Shown: one piece after another, positions 10,399 through 19,170 of the stretch
Numbering within the stretch: the stretch's first letter is position 1
Layout: each line of letters opens with the position of its first letter
Origin: Candidatus Arcticimaribacter sp.
Lineage (GTDB): Bacteria > Bacteroidota > Bacteroidia > Flavobacteriales > Flavobacteriaceae
DNA: 64,000 bases
Assembly: GCA_002708445.1 (NCBI GenBank)
Contig: PAOB01000034.1
Location: 1-64,000 of the forward strand
Direction: 5' to 3'
The notes under the pieces: model-generated
Databases searched by the model: none
The model's input: only the letters and a program-made list of their open reading frames with translations
What the model was told of the DNA's origin: nothing
Program-made: the position numbers and the translations under genes

Positions 10399-10428
10399 TT
10401 TGAGCTTGAGGTTTAGATCGTATATTTG
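10399..10428 (+). promoter_or_regulatory. Distal promoter: TTTG-N18-TATATTTG upstream of guaB
   Basis: -33 element TTTG at 10399-10402, an 18-bp spacer and -7 element TATATTTG at 10421-10428: the best full match to the Bacteroidota sigma-A consensus that I see here. A transcript from it would carry about 150 nt before guaB, including a 6-bp hairpin TGGTTT-TGG-AAACCA. It may serve guaB or an independent small RNA. Confidence 0.55.
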
Positions 10429-10549
10429 TACTTTATTTTTTGATTAGAATCTTGGTTTTGGAAACCATCTTTATTGATTTTAAAAGACCTTTTAAGATTT
10501 GATAATTAAAATTTACCATTTTAAAGGCGGTTAAAAGGGCATAATTCCT

Positions 10550-10557
10550 TAATTTTG
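10550..10557 (+). promoter_or_regulatory. Proximal -7 box TAATTTTG of guaB
   Basis: Exact TAnnTTTG, 27 bp before the guaB ATG. Near the start, GCAAC and GTTGC could form a small stem in the leader. No clear -33 partner. Confidence 0.5.
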
Positions 10558-10575
10558 CTTGCAACTAATTTCTAA

Positions 10576-12057
<1,482 letters not shown>

Positions 12058-12084
12058 TAGCGCTTAGAAAATTAGATAATTTTG

Positions 12085-12426
12085 TTAGAATTGTTTAGTT
12101 ACAAACTTGTAAGTTTTTATTGTTCCCATAGTTTCTATTTGAACAATGTACAAGCTTCTAGGTTTGAGTTGAATCGGTTTCTTGAAAACTTCAAGTGATT
12201 CATTGTAAAATCTCCCTTCAGGATTGCCGATAATGCTGTAGATGTAAACATTTCCAATCCCAGTCAACCCTTCGATATTGATTTCACCATTGTTGTAAAT
12301 TAGTTGTACAATTTCTTGATTTGAATACAAGGAAATATTATTTTCGTCAGATGGGGTCGGGATACTGTTCGCTTGAGATGAAGCGAGGAATAAAAAAAAT
12401 AATAAAAAAGAGTTTTTTATTTTCAT
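12085..12426 (-). CDS. Small secreted protein with T9SS C-terminal-domain-like fold
   Basis: 113 aa from ATG 12424-12426. Signal peptide of about 20 residues (FLLFFLFLASSQAN). The mature part is short and reads like the beta-sandwich sorting domain used by type IX secretion cargo: a strand with INIEGL, VYIYSIIGN, then IQLKPRSLYIVQIETMGTIKTYKFVTKQ. Normally this module is the last 80 residues of a large exported protein; here it stands alone. Lipoprotein signals and a cargo domain are absent. An upstream ATG would add 41 residues and hide the signal peptide. Convergent with guaB, 27 bp apart. Confidence 0.6.
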   Translation of the reverse strand: MKIKNSFLLFFLFLASSQANSIPTPSDENNISLYSNQEIVQLIYNNGEINIEGLTGIGNVYIYSIIGNPEGRFYNESLEVFKKPIQLKPRSLYIVQIETMGTIKTYKFVTKQF

Positions 12427-12630
12427 TCCGTTCAATAATAGTTGCAAGTTATTAATATTGTTGTTAATAAAAAAATATTTATGAACAAATAAAACATTGT
12501 TAATCAAACAATTGATAAAGTTATTAAGAATTTTATTCATAAAAACCACCTTTTAACACAATAAACAAATATTTTTTCGTTAACGCTCAAGTAACACCAA
12601 TGAAACAAAACCAGTATCAATATTAATTTT

Positions 12631-13485
12631 ATGAGAAACAATTTCATATTACATTTTTTTCTATTGATTTCATTTTTTAGTTGTGATCAAATCTACAATG
12701 TAAATCAGGATCCTGTGGTTGCACGAGCTGGTAATACTTATTTGTACACTTCAGAACTTGCAAAAAACTTGCCAATTTTTTCATCCGATACCGACAGTGT
12801 TATTCAAGCAGAAAATTACATCAATAATTGGGCTAGAAAGCAATTGTTAATTGATCAAGCGATTATCAATTTAAATTTCGAAGACCAAGAGCGCCTTGAA
12901 GAACTTGTTCAATCCTATCGTTCTGATTTGTGGAGTAGGGCATACAAAGAATTTGTTGTAAAATCAAATATTGACACCATAATAAGCAAAGAAGAAGTGG
13001 AGTCTTATTATCTAGAAAATCAGAATAATTTCAAGTTGAATGAGGTTATGGTAAATTTTCGTTTCATAGCGCTACCATCGGAGAATATCGACTTACTAGA
13101 AATTAAAGATAAACTAATTCGTTTTCAAGAGGAAGATAAACGATTTTTAGACTCTCTTTCTTTTCAATTCAATTCCTATCAACTAAAGGATACTTTTTGG
13201 ATTAAAAAAAGAAGAATGATCAAAACACTTCCTTTTCTTAAAGAAACAAACTTTGAAGAGTACTTAAAAAAAACACAATTTTTTCTTGTAGAGGATGCAT
13301 TCGAGGTATATTTGCTTTTCGTTAATGATTTTATTTTAAGAAATGAGGTAGCTCCTCTAGTATCTATTGAAAATACAATTCGTAAAATAGTTTTTAATAA
13401 AAGAAAGTTAGATTTTATAAAACAATTTGATAAAGAAATATTACAAGATGCAATACAAACAAAGAAATTTGAATTATACCGCTAG
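12631..13485 (+). CDS. Peptidyl-prolyl isomerase-like lipoprotein (SurA-related)
   Basis: 284 aa. Hydrophobic leader followed by the lipobox FFSC (Cys18), so a lipid-anchored periplasmic protein is likely. Residues about 30-130 resemble the alpha-helical SurA/SurA-N region (VARAGNTYLYTSEL, paired helices, ESYYLENQNNFKLNEVMVNFRFIALP), but the parvulin core is poorly conserved and no complete rotamase motif is seen, suggesting a chaperone rather than an active isomerase. It overlaps the next SurA-like gene by 38 bp in a different frame, which implies a shared operon and related substrates, presumably outer-membrane proteins. Confidence 0.75.
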   Translation: MRNNFILHFFLLISFFSCDQIYNVNQDPVVARAGNTYLYTSELAKNLPIFSSDTDSVIQAENYINNWARKQLLIDQAIINLNFEDQERLEELVQSYRSDLWSRAYKEFVVKSNIDTIISKEEVESYYLENQNNFKLNEVMVNFRFIALPSENIDLLEIKDKLIRFQEEDKRFLDSLSFQFNSYQLKDTFWIKKRRMIKTLPFLKETNFEEYLKKTQFFLVEDAFEVYLLFVNDFILRNEVAPLVSIENTIRKIVFNKRKLDFIKQFDKEILQDAIQTKKFELYR

Positions 13486-14857
13486 CCAAATATTATTCTT
13501 TTTTACAGTTTTTACTTTTGGTCTCCAATCTTTTGCACAAGGACCATCAGAATCTTCCTCTGATTCTAAGCGAATAAAAATTGATGGCGTTTCTGCTGTT
13601 GTAGGAGATTATGTTATTTTGGATTCAGATATTGACAAAACCATAGCCGACATGCAATCACAGGGGATTCCTACTAAAGGTATCGAGCGTTGTCAATTAC
13701 TGGGTAAATTAATGGAGGATAAATTGTATGCACATCATGCAGTTCAAGACAGTTTAGAAATTAGCGACTCAGAAGTTTACAGTTATGTTGATCAAAGCAT
13801 AGAATACTTTACAGAACAGCTGGGTAGTATCGAAAAAGTATTGGAGTTTTACAACAAACCTGATGAATTTTCATTCAGAGAACAATTGTTTGAAATCAAT
13901 AAGCTTCAAAAACTAGCTTCTTTAATGCAATCCGATATTGTTTCTAAAATTGAAATTACGCCCGAGGAGGTTCGAGCTTTTTTTGATCAGATTCCTAGCG
14001 ATGAACTTCCAGTTTTTGGAACAGAAATAGAATTGGCACAAATCGTAATAGAACCCGAGGTTAAAGAAGAAGAAACTCAACGGGTTGTAGAAAAATTAAA
14101 AGATTTTAAAAATGATGTTGAAGAAAAAGGGTTAAGTTTTGCATCCAAAGCCATTCTTTATTCTCAAGATCCTGGATCCCGTTCCTCTGGCGGAAAATAC
14201 ACTCTTCATAGAAAGCGCCCAAGAATGGTAAAGGAGTTTAGAGATGCTGCTTTTAGTCTTGAAGAAGGGGAAATATCAAGACCTTTCAAATCAGATTTTG
14301 GATGGCATATTTTGACAGTAGATAAAATTAGAGGACAACAAGTAGATGTTCGTCACATTTTATTAACTCCAAAAGTTGATCCTCAACAATTGGAAGAATC
14401 CAAAAAAACATTAGACTCTTTACGAAAGCGTATTATTGACGAAGAATTTACCTTTAAAAATGCTGCATACAATTTCTCTGACGATAAAAAAACAAGGAAT
14501 AGTGGTGGTGTACTTATCAATCCTGTAACTGGTGACACGCGTTTTGAGCTTACAAAAATGGACCCTGTTTTGTACAATCAAGTTAATAAACTAAAGGAAG
14601 GGGAAATTTCTTTACCCTTGCTGGAGGAAGATCGATCGGGTTCAAAAAAGTACAAAATCATCAAAATCTCTAATCGATACGAAGAGCATATTGCTGATTA
14701 TTCACAAGATTACATTCGAATAAAAGAACTTGCATTAAAAGACAAGCAGTTAAAAGCCATTACCAAATGGACTAAAGAAAAAATTGAGGATACATACGTC
14801 AGCATAAGTAAAGATTATAAAAACTGTGAGTTCTCAAACAATTGGCTAAAAAAATAA
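13448..14857 (+). CDS. SurA-like periplasmic chaperone with two parvulin domains
   Basis: 469 aa from ATG 13448. Signal peptide (FFFTVFTFGLQSFAQ). A SurA N-terminal helical domain with VSAVVGDYVILDSDIDKTI is followed by two parvulin-type PPIase domains: the first around ELAQIV...SQDPGSRSSGGKY...AAFSLEEGEISRPFKSDFGWHIL, the second around VRHILLTPK...FSDDKKTRNSGGVL. The arrangement N-domain, P1, P2 matches SurA, which escorts unfolded barrel proteins to the BAM complex. The gene overlaps the upstream lipoprotein. An ATT/ATG-like extension to 13427 is possible but places charged residues before the signal. Confidence 0.88.
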   Translation: MQYKQRNLNYTASQILFFFTVFTFGLQSFAQGPSESSSDSKRIKIDGVSAVVGDYVILDSDIDKTIADMQSQGIPTKGIERCQLLGKLMEDKLYAHHAVQDSLEISDSEVYSYVDQSIEYFTEQLGSIEKVLEFYNKPDEFSFREQLFEINKLQKLASLMQSDIVSKIEITPEEVRAFFDQIPSDELPVFGTEIELAQIVIEPEVKEEETQRVVEKLKDFKNDVEEKGLSFASKAILYSQDPGSRSSGGKYTLHRKRPRMVKEFRDAAFSLEEGEISRPFKSDFGWHILTVDKIRGQQVDVRHILLTPKVDPQQLEESKKTLDSLRKRIIDEEFTFKNAAYNFSDDKKTRNSGGVLINPVTGDTRFELTKMDPVLYNQVNKLKEGEISLPLLEEDRSGSKKYKIIKISNRYEEHIADYSQDYIRIKELALKDKQLKAITKWTKEKIEDTYVSISKDYKNCEFSNNWLKK

Positions 14858-14863
14858 ACAGCT

Positions 14864-15310
14864 TCACTTAAAATATTTTAGAGGAACCCAAAGCATTCCA
14901 AAGCATTCTCCCCCACCTTTGTGGATGTTTTTGTGGTGTATTTTATGTGCTCTACGAAGACCCTTAGCGTATTTGGAATTTGTAGATCTAAAAATTTTAA
15001 ACCGTTGATGAATAAAAATATCATGCACAATAAAATAAGTCACCCCATAAGTAAATATTCCAAGCGCCATAGGTAAACCCGCCCAAAAACCATATTCGCC
15101 CCAAAGGATTACCAACGCCATACTTACTACAGCATAAAAGATGAAGAACAAATCATTGCGTTCGAACCATGAGCTGTGGTCTTTTTTATGATGATCTTTG
15201 TGAAGACTCCACAAAAAACCGTGCATAATGTATTTATGTGAAAACCAAGCCATAAATTCCATAACCAAGAAAGTTGTAAGGTAAATTAAGATCCAAAAAA
15301 ATGTATTCAT
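14864..15310 (-). CDS. crtZ: Beta-carotene hydroxylase
   Basis: 148 aa membrane diiron hydroxylase that adds 3-OH groups to beta-ionone rings (beta-carotene to zeaxanthin). All four His clusters of the family are present: HKYIMH, HKDHH, HDIFIH and HKIHH, between four hydrophobic segments. Length fits CrtZ. It lies 1 bp downstream of crtB on the same strand, so the two are almost certainly cotranscribed. Zeaxanthin or derivatives are the expected pigments. The genes for desaturation and cyclisation are not in this window. Confidence 0.95.
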   Translation of the reverse strand: MNTFFWILIYLTTFLVMEFMAWFSHKYIMHGFLWSLHKDHHKKDHSSWFERNDLFFIFYAVVSMALVILWGEYGFWAGLPMALGIFTYGVTYFIVHDIFIHQRFKIFRSTNSKYAKGLRRAHKIHHKNIHKGGGECFGMLWVPLKYFK

Positions 15311-15311
15311 T

Positions 15312-16151
15312 TTACAGAAAATTAAAACGGTAATTTAAGTAAGATTGAGCTAAAACACTGATTTTTTGATAATTGGGAACACGAACACGAGATTCCTTTA
15401 TGTGATTCGATGGAATTCGTTTTAGTTTCTTGAGTAATTTATAATAATATTTGTAGGCGGTGTAAACACCAAATCGAGCTTCTTTCGGCAGATTTAGTAT
15501 TCCATCATAGCTGGCTTTAAAATCCTCTTCAATTTCACGGATTATCTTTAATTTTGATTGTTCATCTAATTCTTTTAAATCAATTTCAGGAAAATAAGAT
15601 CTTTCTAAACCTTCTTGATCTGCTTTCAAATCTCTTAAGAAATTAACCTTTTGGAAAGCAGAACCCAATGCCATTGCCGAATCTTCGAGAGATTCATATT
15701 TTTCCTGGTCTCCTTGGACAAAAACTTTTAAACACATCAAACCTACAACATCAGCAGAACCGTAGATGTATTCTTTGTAATCCTCTTGTTTGAGGTAGTT
15801 TTTTTTGTATAGATCCCAACGCATGCTTTTGAGAAAAGCTTCTACATGTTCGAGTTCGAGTTTATGGAGGTGATATGTTGATTGAAATGAATTTAAAATT
15901 GGATTCAAACTTATTTTATGCTCTAGGGCATGATACAGATCACTTTCAAAACGATCCAACAATACTTCTTTGTCAAAAGAATGAAAACTGTCTACAATTT
16001 CATCTGCAAAACGAACAAAGCCGTAAATGTTGTAAATGTCTTTTCGAATAGAAATATCCAACATTTTTGTCGCCAAAGAAAAAGAGGTACTGTATGAAAC
16101 AGTTACAAGTTTACTACATTCATTAGACACATAATCAAATAAAGCTTTCAT
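15312..16151 (-). CDS. crtB: Phytoene synthase
   Basis: 279 aa. Condenses two geranylgeranyl-PP to phytoene. Both Asp-rich substrate motifs are present: D50EIVD54 in the first helix pair and the second, NFLRDLKADQEG, followed by RSYFP. Belongs to the squalene/phytoene synthase fold; pairing with crtZ and a CarH-type regulator supports phytoene rather than squalene. A candidate -7 box lies at 16217-16224, just after the regulator gene, so it may have its own promoter. In many flavobacteria crtI lies between the regulator and crtB; here only 80 bp separate them. Confidence 0.95.
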   Translation of the reverse strand: MKALFDYVSNECSKLVTVSYSTSFSLATKMLDISIRKDIYNIYGFVRFADEIVDSFHSFDKEVLLDRFESDLYHALEHKISLNPILNSFQSTYHLHKLELEHVEAFLKSMRWDLYKKNYLKQEDYKEYIYGSADVVGLMCLKVFVQGDQEKYESLEDSAMALGSAFQKVNFLRDLKADQEGLERSYFPEIDLKELDEQSKLKIIREIEEDFKASYDGILNLPKEARFGVYTAYKYYYKLLKKLKRIPSNHIKESRVRVPNYQKISVLAQSYLNYRFNFL

Positions 16152-16216
16152 TTCTTTCTTTTAGCTTGCAAAAAATAGTTTGGGTTCAAGAGCACTAAAA
16201 ATGATTTGAACATAAT

Positions 16217-16224
16217 CAAATTTA
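16217..16224 (-). promoter_or_regulatory. -7 box TAAATTTG upstream of crtB
   Basis: Read on the minus strand, TAAATTTG sits 7 bp after the regulator's stop and 65 bp before the crtB ATG. An imperfectly placed GTTCAA/TTGAAC inverted repeat follows in the leader. This would let crtBZ be transcribed separately from the regulator. Confidence 0.4.
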
Positions 16225-16231
16225 CATAAAA

Positions 16232-17155
16232 TTAAGCAAAAACTTTGGGAGATAGGTAACGAAATTTAAATTCATCTAGTCCTTCGAACACAGTTATGTT
16301 TGATGGAAGATTATTTTGGTTTATGCTTTTGGTTCTGGGTCCGAACATTGATAAGCGGGAGTTGCTAAGGTCTAATATTTCTTTTTCAAAATTGAGGATA
16401 AAATCACTCATATTACTTTGATTGGGCTCTACAGTGCAAAAAGTAACAAAATGAAGGTTTGAATTTGTTGACAGGATTGTTCTTAAACTTTCACTTGGAA
16501 CCGATTGTCCTAAGAAAATTGTTTTGTAGCCTTTGGATAAGATCAACTGATTTAAGAATAAAATACTCAATTCATGTATTTCATTTTCGGGTAAAAATAA
16601 AACAAAACAAGGGTCGTTTGGTTGGTGTATTTGGTTTAACTGAACAATTTCAGTTTGGACGTGAATTTTTTGTTTTATCAGATTTGTTATGAAATGCTCG
16701 TGAGAAGGACTTATTGCTTTGGTTTGCCATAGTATTCCTAGTTCGTGCATCAATACAGTGAAAATATTCATGTAGATAAATTCAAAATCTTTTTTTTGAA
16801 TTAGCTCTTTAAAAGTCAGATCAAACAAAGCAGTATCAAAGTTGACCATTGATAACTTTAAAGCATTGATCGAAATCTGTTCTGAGTTAGATTTCAGAGC
16901 AACATTACGAACGAGATCGGGAATATCTCTTTCATCGTATCTAGCAATTTTAGAAATTTTAAAACCGTGATTGTACAAAAGGGTAATGTTCAATAATTTC
17001 CTTAGACTTTCTAGAGAATATCTGCGGATGTTGGTTTCAGTTCTTTCTGGAGAGAGTAGATTGTATCTTTTTTCCCAAATACGAATCGTGTGGGCTTTTA
17101 TGCCAGAAATATTTTCAAGATTTTTGATGCTAAAACTACTCTTTACCCTATCCAT
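16232..17155 (-). CDS. CarH/LitR-type MerR regulator with B12-binding domain
   Basis: 307 aa. Residues 8-75 form a MerR-type winged-helix (FSIKNLENISGIKAHTIRIWEKRYNLLSPERT). A helical cap follows with W143-x9-E153-H154 (LWQTKAISPSHEH), the W-x9-EH signature that senses the adenosyl group in CarH. The Rossmann-like part shows E192-x-H194-x-x-S197, close to the E-x-H-x-x-G motif whose His ligates cobalt; the Gly is Ser here. In characterised relatives this is a light-sensitive adenosylcobalamin repressor of carotenoid genes. Position upstream of crtBZ supports that role. A perfect palindrome covers its own start region. Confidence 0.88.
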   Translation of the reverse strand: MDRVKSSFSIKNLENISGIKAHTIRIWEKRYNLLSPERTETNIRRYSLESLRKLLNITLLYNHGFKISKIARYDERDIPDLVRNVALKSNSEQISINALKLSMVNFDTALFDLTFKELIQKKDFEFIYMNIFTVLMHELGILWQTKAISPSHEHFITNLIKQKIHVQTEIVQLNQIHQPNDPCFVLFLPENEIHELSILFLNQLILSKGYKTIFLGQSVPSESLRTILSTNSNLHFVTFCTVEPNQSNMSDFILNFEKEILDLSNSRLSMFGPRTKSINQNNLPSNITVFEGLDEFKFRYLSPKVFA

Positions 17156-17157
17156 TA

Positions 17158-17185
17158 GTTTAAAGTTAAGTTATAAACTTTAAAC
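17158..17185. promoter_or_regulatory. Perfect 10-bp palindrome, probable operator of the CarH-like gene
   Basis: GTTTAAAGTT at 17158-17167 and AACTTTAAAC at 17176-17185 are exact inverted repeats with an 8-bp centre. The element starts 3 bp upstream of the regulator's ATG and abuts its -7 box, so a bound dimer would block the transcription start. Geometry suits autorepression by a MerR-family protein. Confidence 0.6.
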
Positions 17186-17192
17186 AAAATTA
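17185..17192 (-). promoter_or_regulatory. -7 box TAATTTTG of the CarH-like gene
   Basis: Minus-strand TAATTTTG (TAnnTTTG), overlapping the outer base of the palindrome at 17158-17185. Transcription would start inside the palindrome, leaving a leader of about 25 nt. Confidence 0.5.
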
Positions 17193-17237
17193 CAAAATAA
17201 TATTTAATAAGATGAAAATGAGGTGCAAAAGATGAAG

Positions 17238-17320
17238 TGCGCACGAGAAGACTCGAACTTCCACGGGAAAAATCCCACTAGCCCCTCAAGCTAGCGCGTC
17301 TACCATTCCGCCACGTGCGC
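17238..17320 (-). tRNA. tRNA-Leu (anticodon GAG)
   Basis: 83-nt class II tRNA. Acceptor stem GCGCACG pairs with CGTGCGC, discriminator A, no encoded CCA. Anticodon stem CTAGC/GCTAG encloses loop TTGAGGG, anticodon GAG. A long variable arm (GGGATTTTTCCC) and a TTCGAGT T-loop complete it. First of three tRNA genes in a row. Confidence 0.95.
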
Positions 17321-17325
17321 TAAAG

Positions 17326-17398
17326 TGACCTGGCTGGGGCTCGAACCCAGGACCCTCTCCTTAAAAGGGAGATGCTCTACCAACTGAGCTACCAGGTC
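17326..17398 (-). tRNA. tRNA-Lys (anticodon TTT), copy 1
   Basis: 73 nt. Acceptor GACCTGG/CCAGGTC with discriminator A; D-arm GCTCAGTTGGTAGAGC; anticodon stem TCTCC/GGAGA with loop CTTTTAA, anticodon TTT; T-arm CTGGG-TTCGAGC-CCCAG. No CCA encoded. Near-identical to the copy 12 bp further on. Confidence 0.97.
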
Positions 17399-17410
17399 TT
17401 AAAATAATCG

Positions 17411-17483
17411 TGATCTGGCTGGGGCTCGAACCCAGGACCCTCTCCTTAAAAGGGAGATGCTCTACCAACTGAGCTACCAGATC
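17411..17483 (-). tRNA. tRNA-Lys (anticodon TTT), copy 2
   Basis: 73 nt, identical to copy 1 except for the third acceptor base pair: GATCTGG/CCAGATC replaces GACCTGG/CCAGGTC. Both bases of the pair changed, so the stem is kept. A tandem duplication with compensatory change, expressed first in the Lys-Lys-Leu cluster. Confidence 0.97.
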
Positions 17484-17576
17484 GTTTTGGTATTTTAAGG
17501 CTGCAAATATACGTGCAAATATTAATAATTCATATTCTAAATGGCTAAATTTGTTTCTCAATTCTAAAATGATGTT

Positions 17577-18113
17577 TTGAAGAAAAAAATTGTTCTTTTG
17601 GGGTACATGGGTAGTGGGAAGTCCAGAGTAGGTAAAGCCCTTTCGCAATGTATTGATATTCCATACATTGACCTTGACTCCTATATTGAGATCCAAGAAA
17701 AATCATCTATTAAAAACATATTCAGTCATAGGGGTGAGGTGTATTTTAGAAAAAAAGAACGTCAGTATTTAGAGCAACTTTTATCTCAAAAAGAGCCTAT
17801 CATTTTAGCTCTAGGAGGGGGAACACCTTGTTATTATGATACAATGGACTTTATCGTAAATTCTGGAGCAGTTAGCTTTTATTTAAAAGCAAGCATAAAG
17901 ACATTAGCAACACGTTTAGGTAATGAAAAAAAACAAAGACCTTTGATAAGCCATTTAGAAAATGAAGCAGATTTACAAGAGTTTATTGGTAAACATTTGT
18001 TTGAGCGCCTAGCTTTTTACTCAAAAGCTTCTCATATCATCGATGTTGATGAGCTAACTCCTGAAGTAATATCTCAAAAAATAGATGAGCTAACTCAGAT
18101 AAACCCCATTTGA
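17577..18113 (+). CDS. aroK: Shikimate kinase
   Basis: 178 aa. Phosphorylates shikimate with ATP in aromatic amino-acid synthesis. Walker A is GYMGSGKSRVG near the N-terminus; the shikimate-binding Asp is in DLDSYIE, the Arg in FRKKERQYL and the GGGTP motif follows; the LID Arg is in KKQRPLI. Start is TTG at 17577 (reads as MKKKIVLLGYMG); the nearby ATG at 17572 is out of frame. The 3' end overlaps the convergent phosphoribosyltransferase by 24 bp. Confidence 0.95.
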   Translation: MKKKIVLLGYMGSGKSRVGKALSQCIDIPYIDLDSYIEIQEKSSIKNIFSHRGEVYFRKKERQYLEQLLSQKEPIILALGGGTPCYYDTMDFIVNSGAVSFYLKASIKTLATRLGNEKKQRPLISHLENEADLQEFIGKHLFERLAFYSKASHIIDVDELTPEVISQKIDELTQINPI

Positions 18114-18593
18114 TTTCGAATCCAAGTTTACTTGAATGTGTTCGTTTATTGAAGTTGAAAGAGAGATTCCTTTGTAATCGGCTTTTATGGGATAATTTTT
18201 GTGATTTCTGTTAACTAAAACTGCTGTTTTTAATTGTTTCAACGGGACTTCAAGTAAATGCTTTGTTGCATAAATTAATGTGCTTCCAGTATTGAGAACA
18301 TCATCAACCAAAACTACAGATTTATTTTTGAGAATATTTACTTCATCTGAAGTTTTTATAGGTAAATGAGGATTTTTTTTATTGATTTCCAACTGGATAA
18401 AATGAATTTCAAGATCAGAAATTTGTTTTAAAAATGAAATGATATTTTGAGCAAATAGCACTCCACTTTTAGCTATTCCAACAATGTAGATGATTTTGTT
18501 GTCAAAATTTGCCTCATAAATCTGGTAAGCAATCCTCCGAGTGCTGTGTTTTAATGTTTGACCATCTATTATTAGAGTAGTATCCTTTTTCAT
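18090..18593 (-). CDS. Type I phosphoribosyltransferase family protein
   Basis: 167 aa. The PRPP-binding loop VVLVDDVLNTGSTLIYA is canonical for type I PRTases, and IVGIAKSGVLFAQ provides the pyrophosphate loop. Size and layout are similar to PyrR/uracil PRTase or hypoxanthine PRTase, but the base-specificity hood is not diagnostic, so the substrate is left open. Transcribed towards aroK, overlapping its end. Confidence 0.8.
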   Translation of the reverse strand: MKKDTTLIIDGQTLKHSTRRIAYQIYEANFDNKIIYIVGIAKSGVLFAQNIISFLKQISDLEIHFIQLEINKKNPHLPIKTSDEVNILKNKSVVLVDDVLNTGSTLIYATKHLLEVPLKQLKTAVLVNRNHKNYPIKADYKGISLSTSINEHIQVNLDSKSNGVYLS

Positions 18594-18716
18594 TTCAAAT
18601 GATATTTGAGATACAAATTGAATTGTACAGTTACAAAGTTATGAAGTTTTACATACTCAAAATGCTTTTGCGTTTGCTTTTTTGCTCTATTCAAAAAAAG
18701 CAGCTGAACGGATTAG

Positions 18717-19100
18717 CTAATCTTCTTGTTCTCCATTGCTTTCTGTGTAATCTTCTAATTCTCTTCGGTCTTTTTTTGTATGTCTTCCTTCTCCTTTTTC
18801 TCGATAGTAATCTTGGGCTAAACTCTGAAGTTCATTCTGTTTAAATGCATCTTTTGGGGTTGTATTTAAACGATAAATATCCACCAATTTCGCACCGACT
18901 CGACTTTTGGGAATATCCAATACGTTAAAGCTATGATTTATTTGCTCTTTTCGAATAATAATTTTATCCATTGGAAAAATCTCTCGAGAGGGTTTTGCAA
19001 CTTGATCGTTGACACGCACGTGACCCTTTTTACAAGCTTTAGCAGCTATGCTTCTTGATTTGAAATATCGTACTGCCCATAAATATTGATCGATTCTCAT
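18717..19100 (-). CDS. S4-domain RNA-binding protein (Hsp15-like)
   Basis: 127 aa. Residues 1-60 are an S4 domain: MRIDQYLWAVRYFKSRSIAAKACKKG, then VRVNDQVAKPSREI. The basic, acidic-tailed C-terminus (EKGEGRHTKKDRRELEDYTE) matches the Hsp15 family, which in E. coli binds stalled 50S subunits carrying nascent tRNA and rescues them. Convergent spacing to the phosphoribosyltransferase is 123 bp with nothing notable. Divergent from the FKBP lipoprotein gene. Confidence 0.9.
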   Translation of the reverse strand: MRIDQYLWAVRYFKSRSIAAKACKKGHVRVNDQVAKPSREIFPMDKIIIRKEQINHSFNVLDIPKSRVGAKLVDIYRLNTTPKDAFKQNELQSLAQDYYREKGEGRHTKKDRRELEDYTESNGEQED

Positions 19101-19170
19101 TCTCTAAAACTACGTTAAATTTGGCAAATAAATAAAGTAAAATTGTATCTTGCGCTGCAAAATTACCCTT

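Noticed and set aside
17361-17696. 111-codon minus-strand ORF
   Set aside because: It runs across the two tRNA-Lys genes (reading the tRNA as LVAQLVEHLPFKER) and into aroK; a typical tRNA-derived artefact.
18599-18844. 81-codon plus-strand hydrophobic ORF
   Set aside because: Overlaps the S4-domain gene on the other strand and looks like low-complexity Leu/Phe translation.
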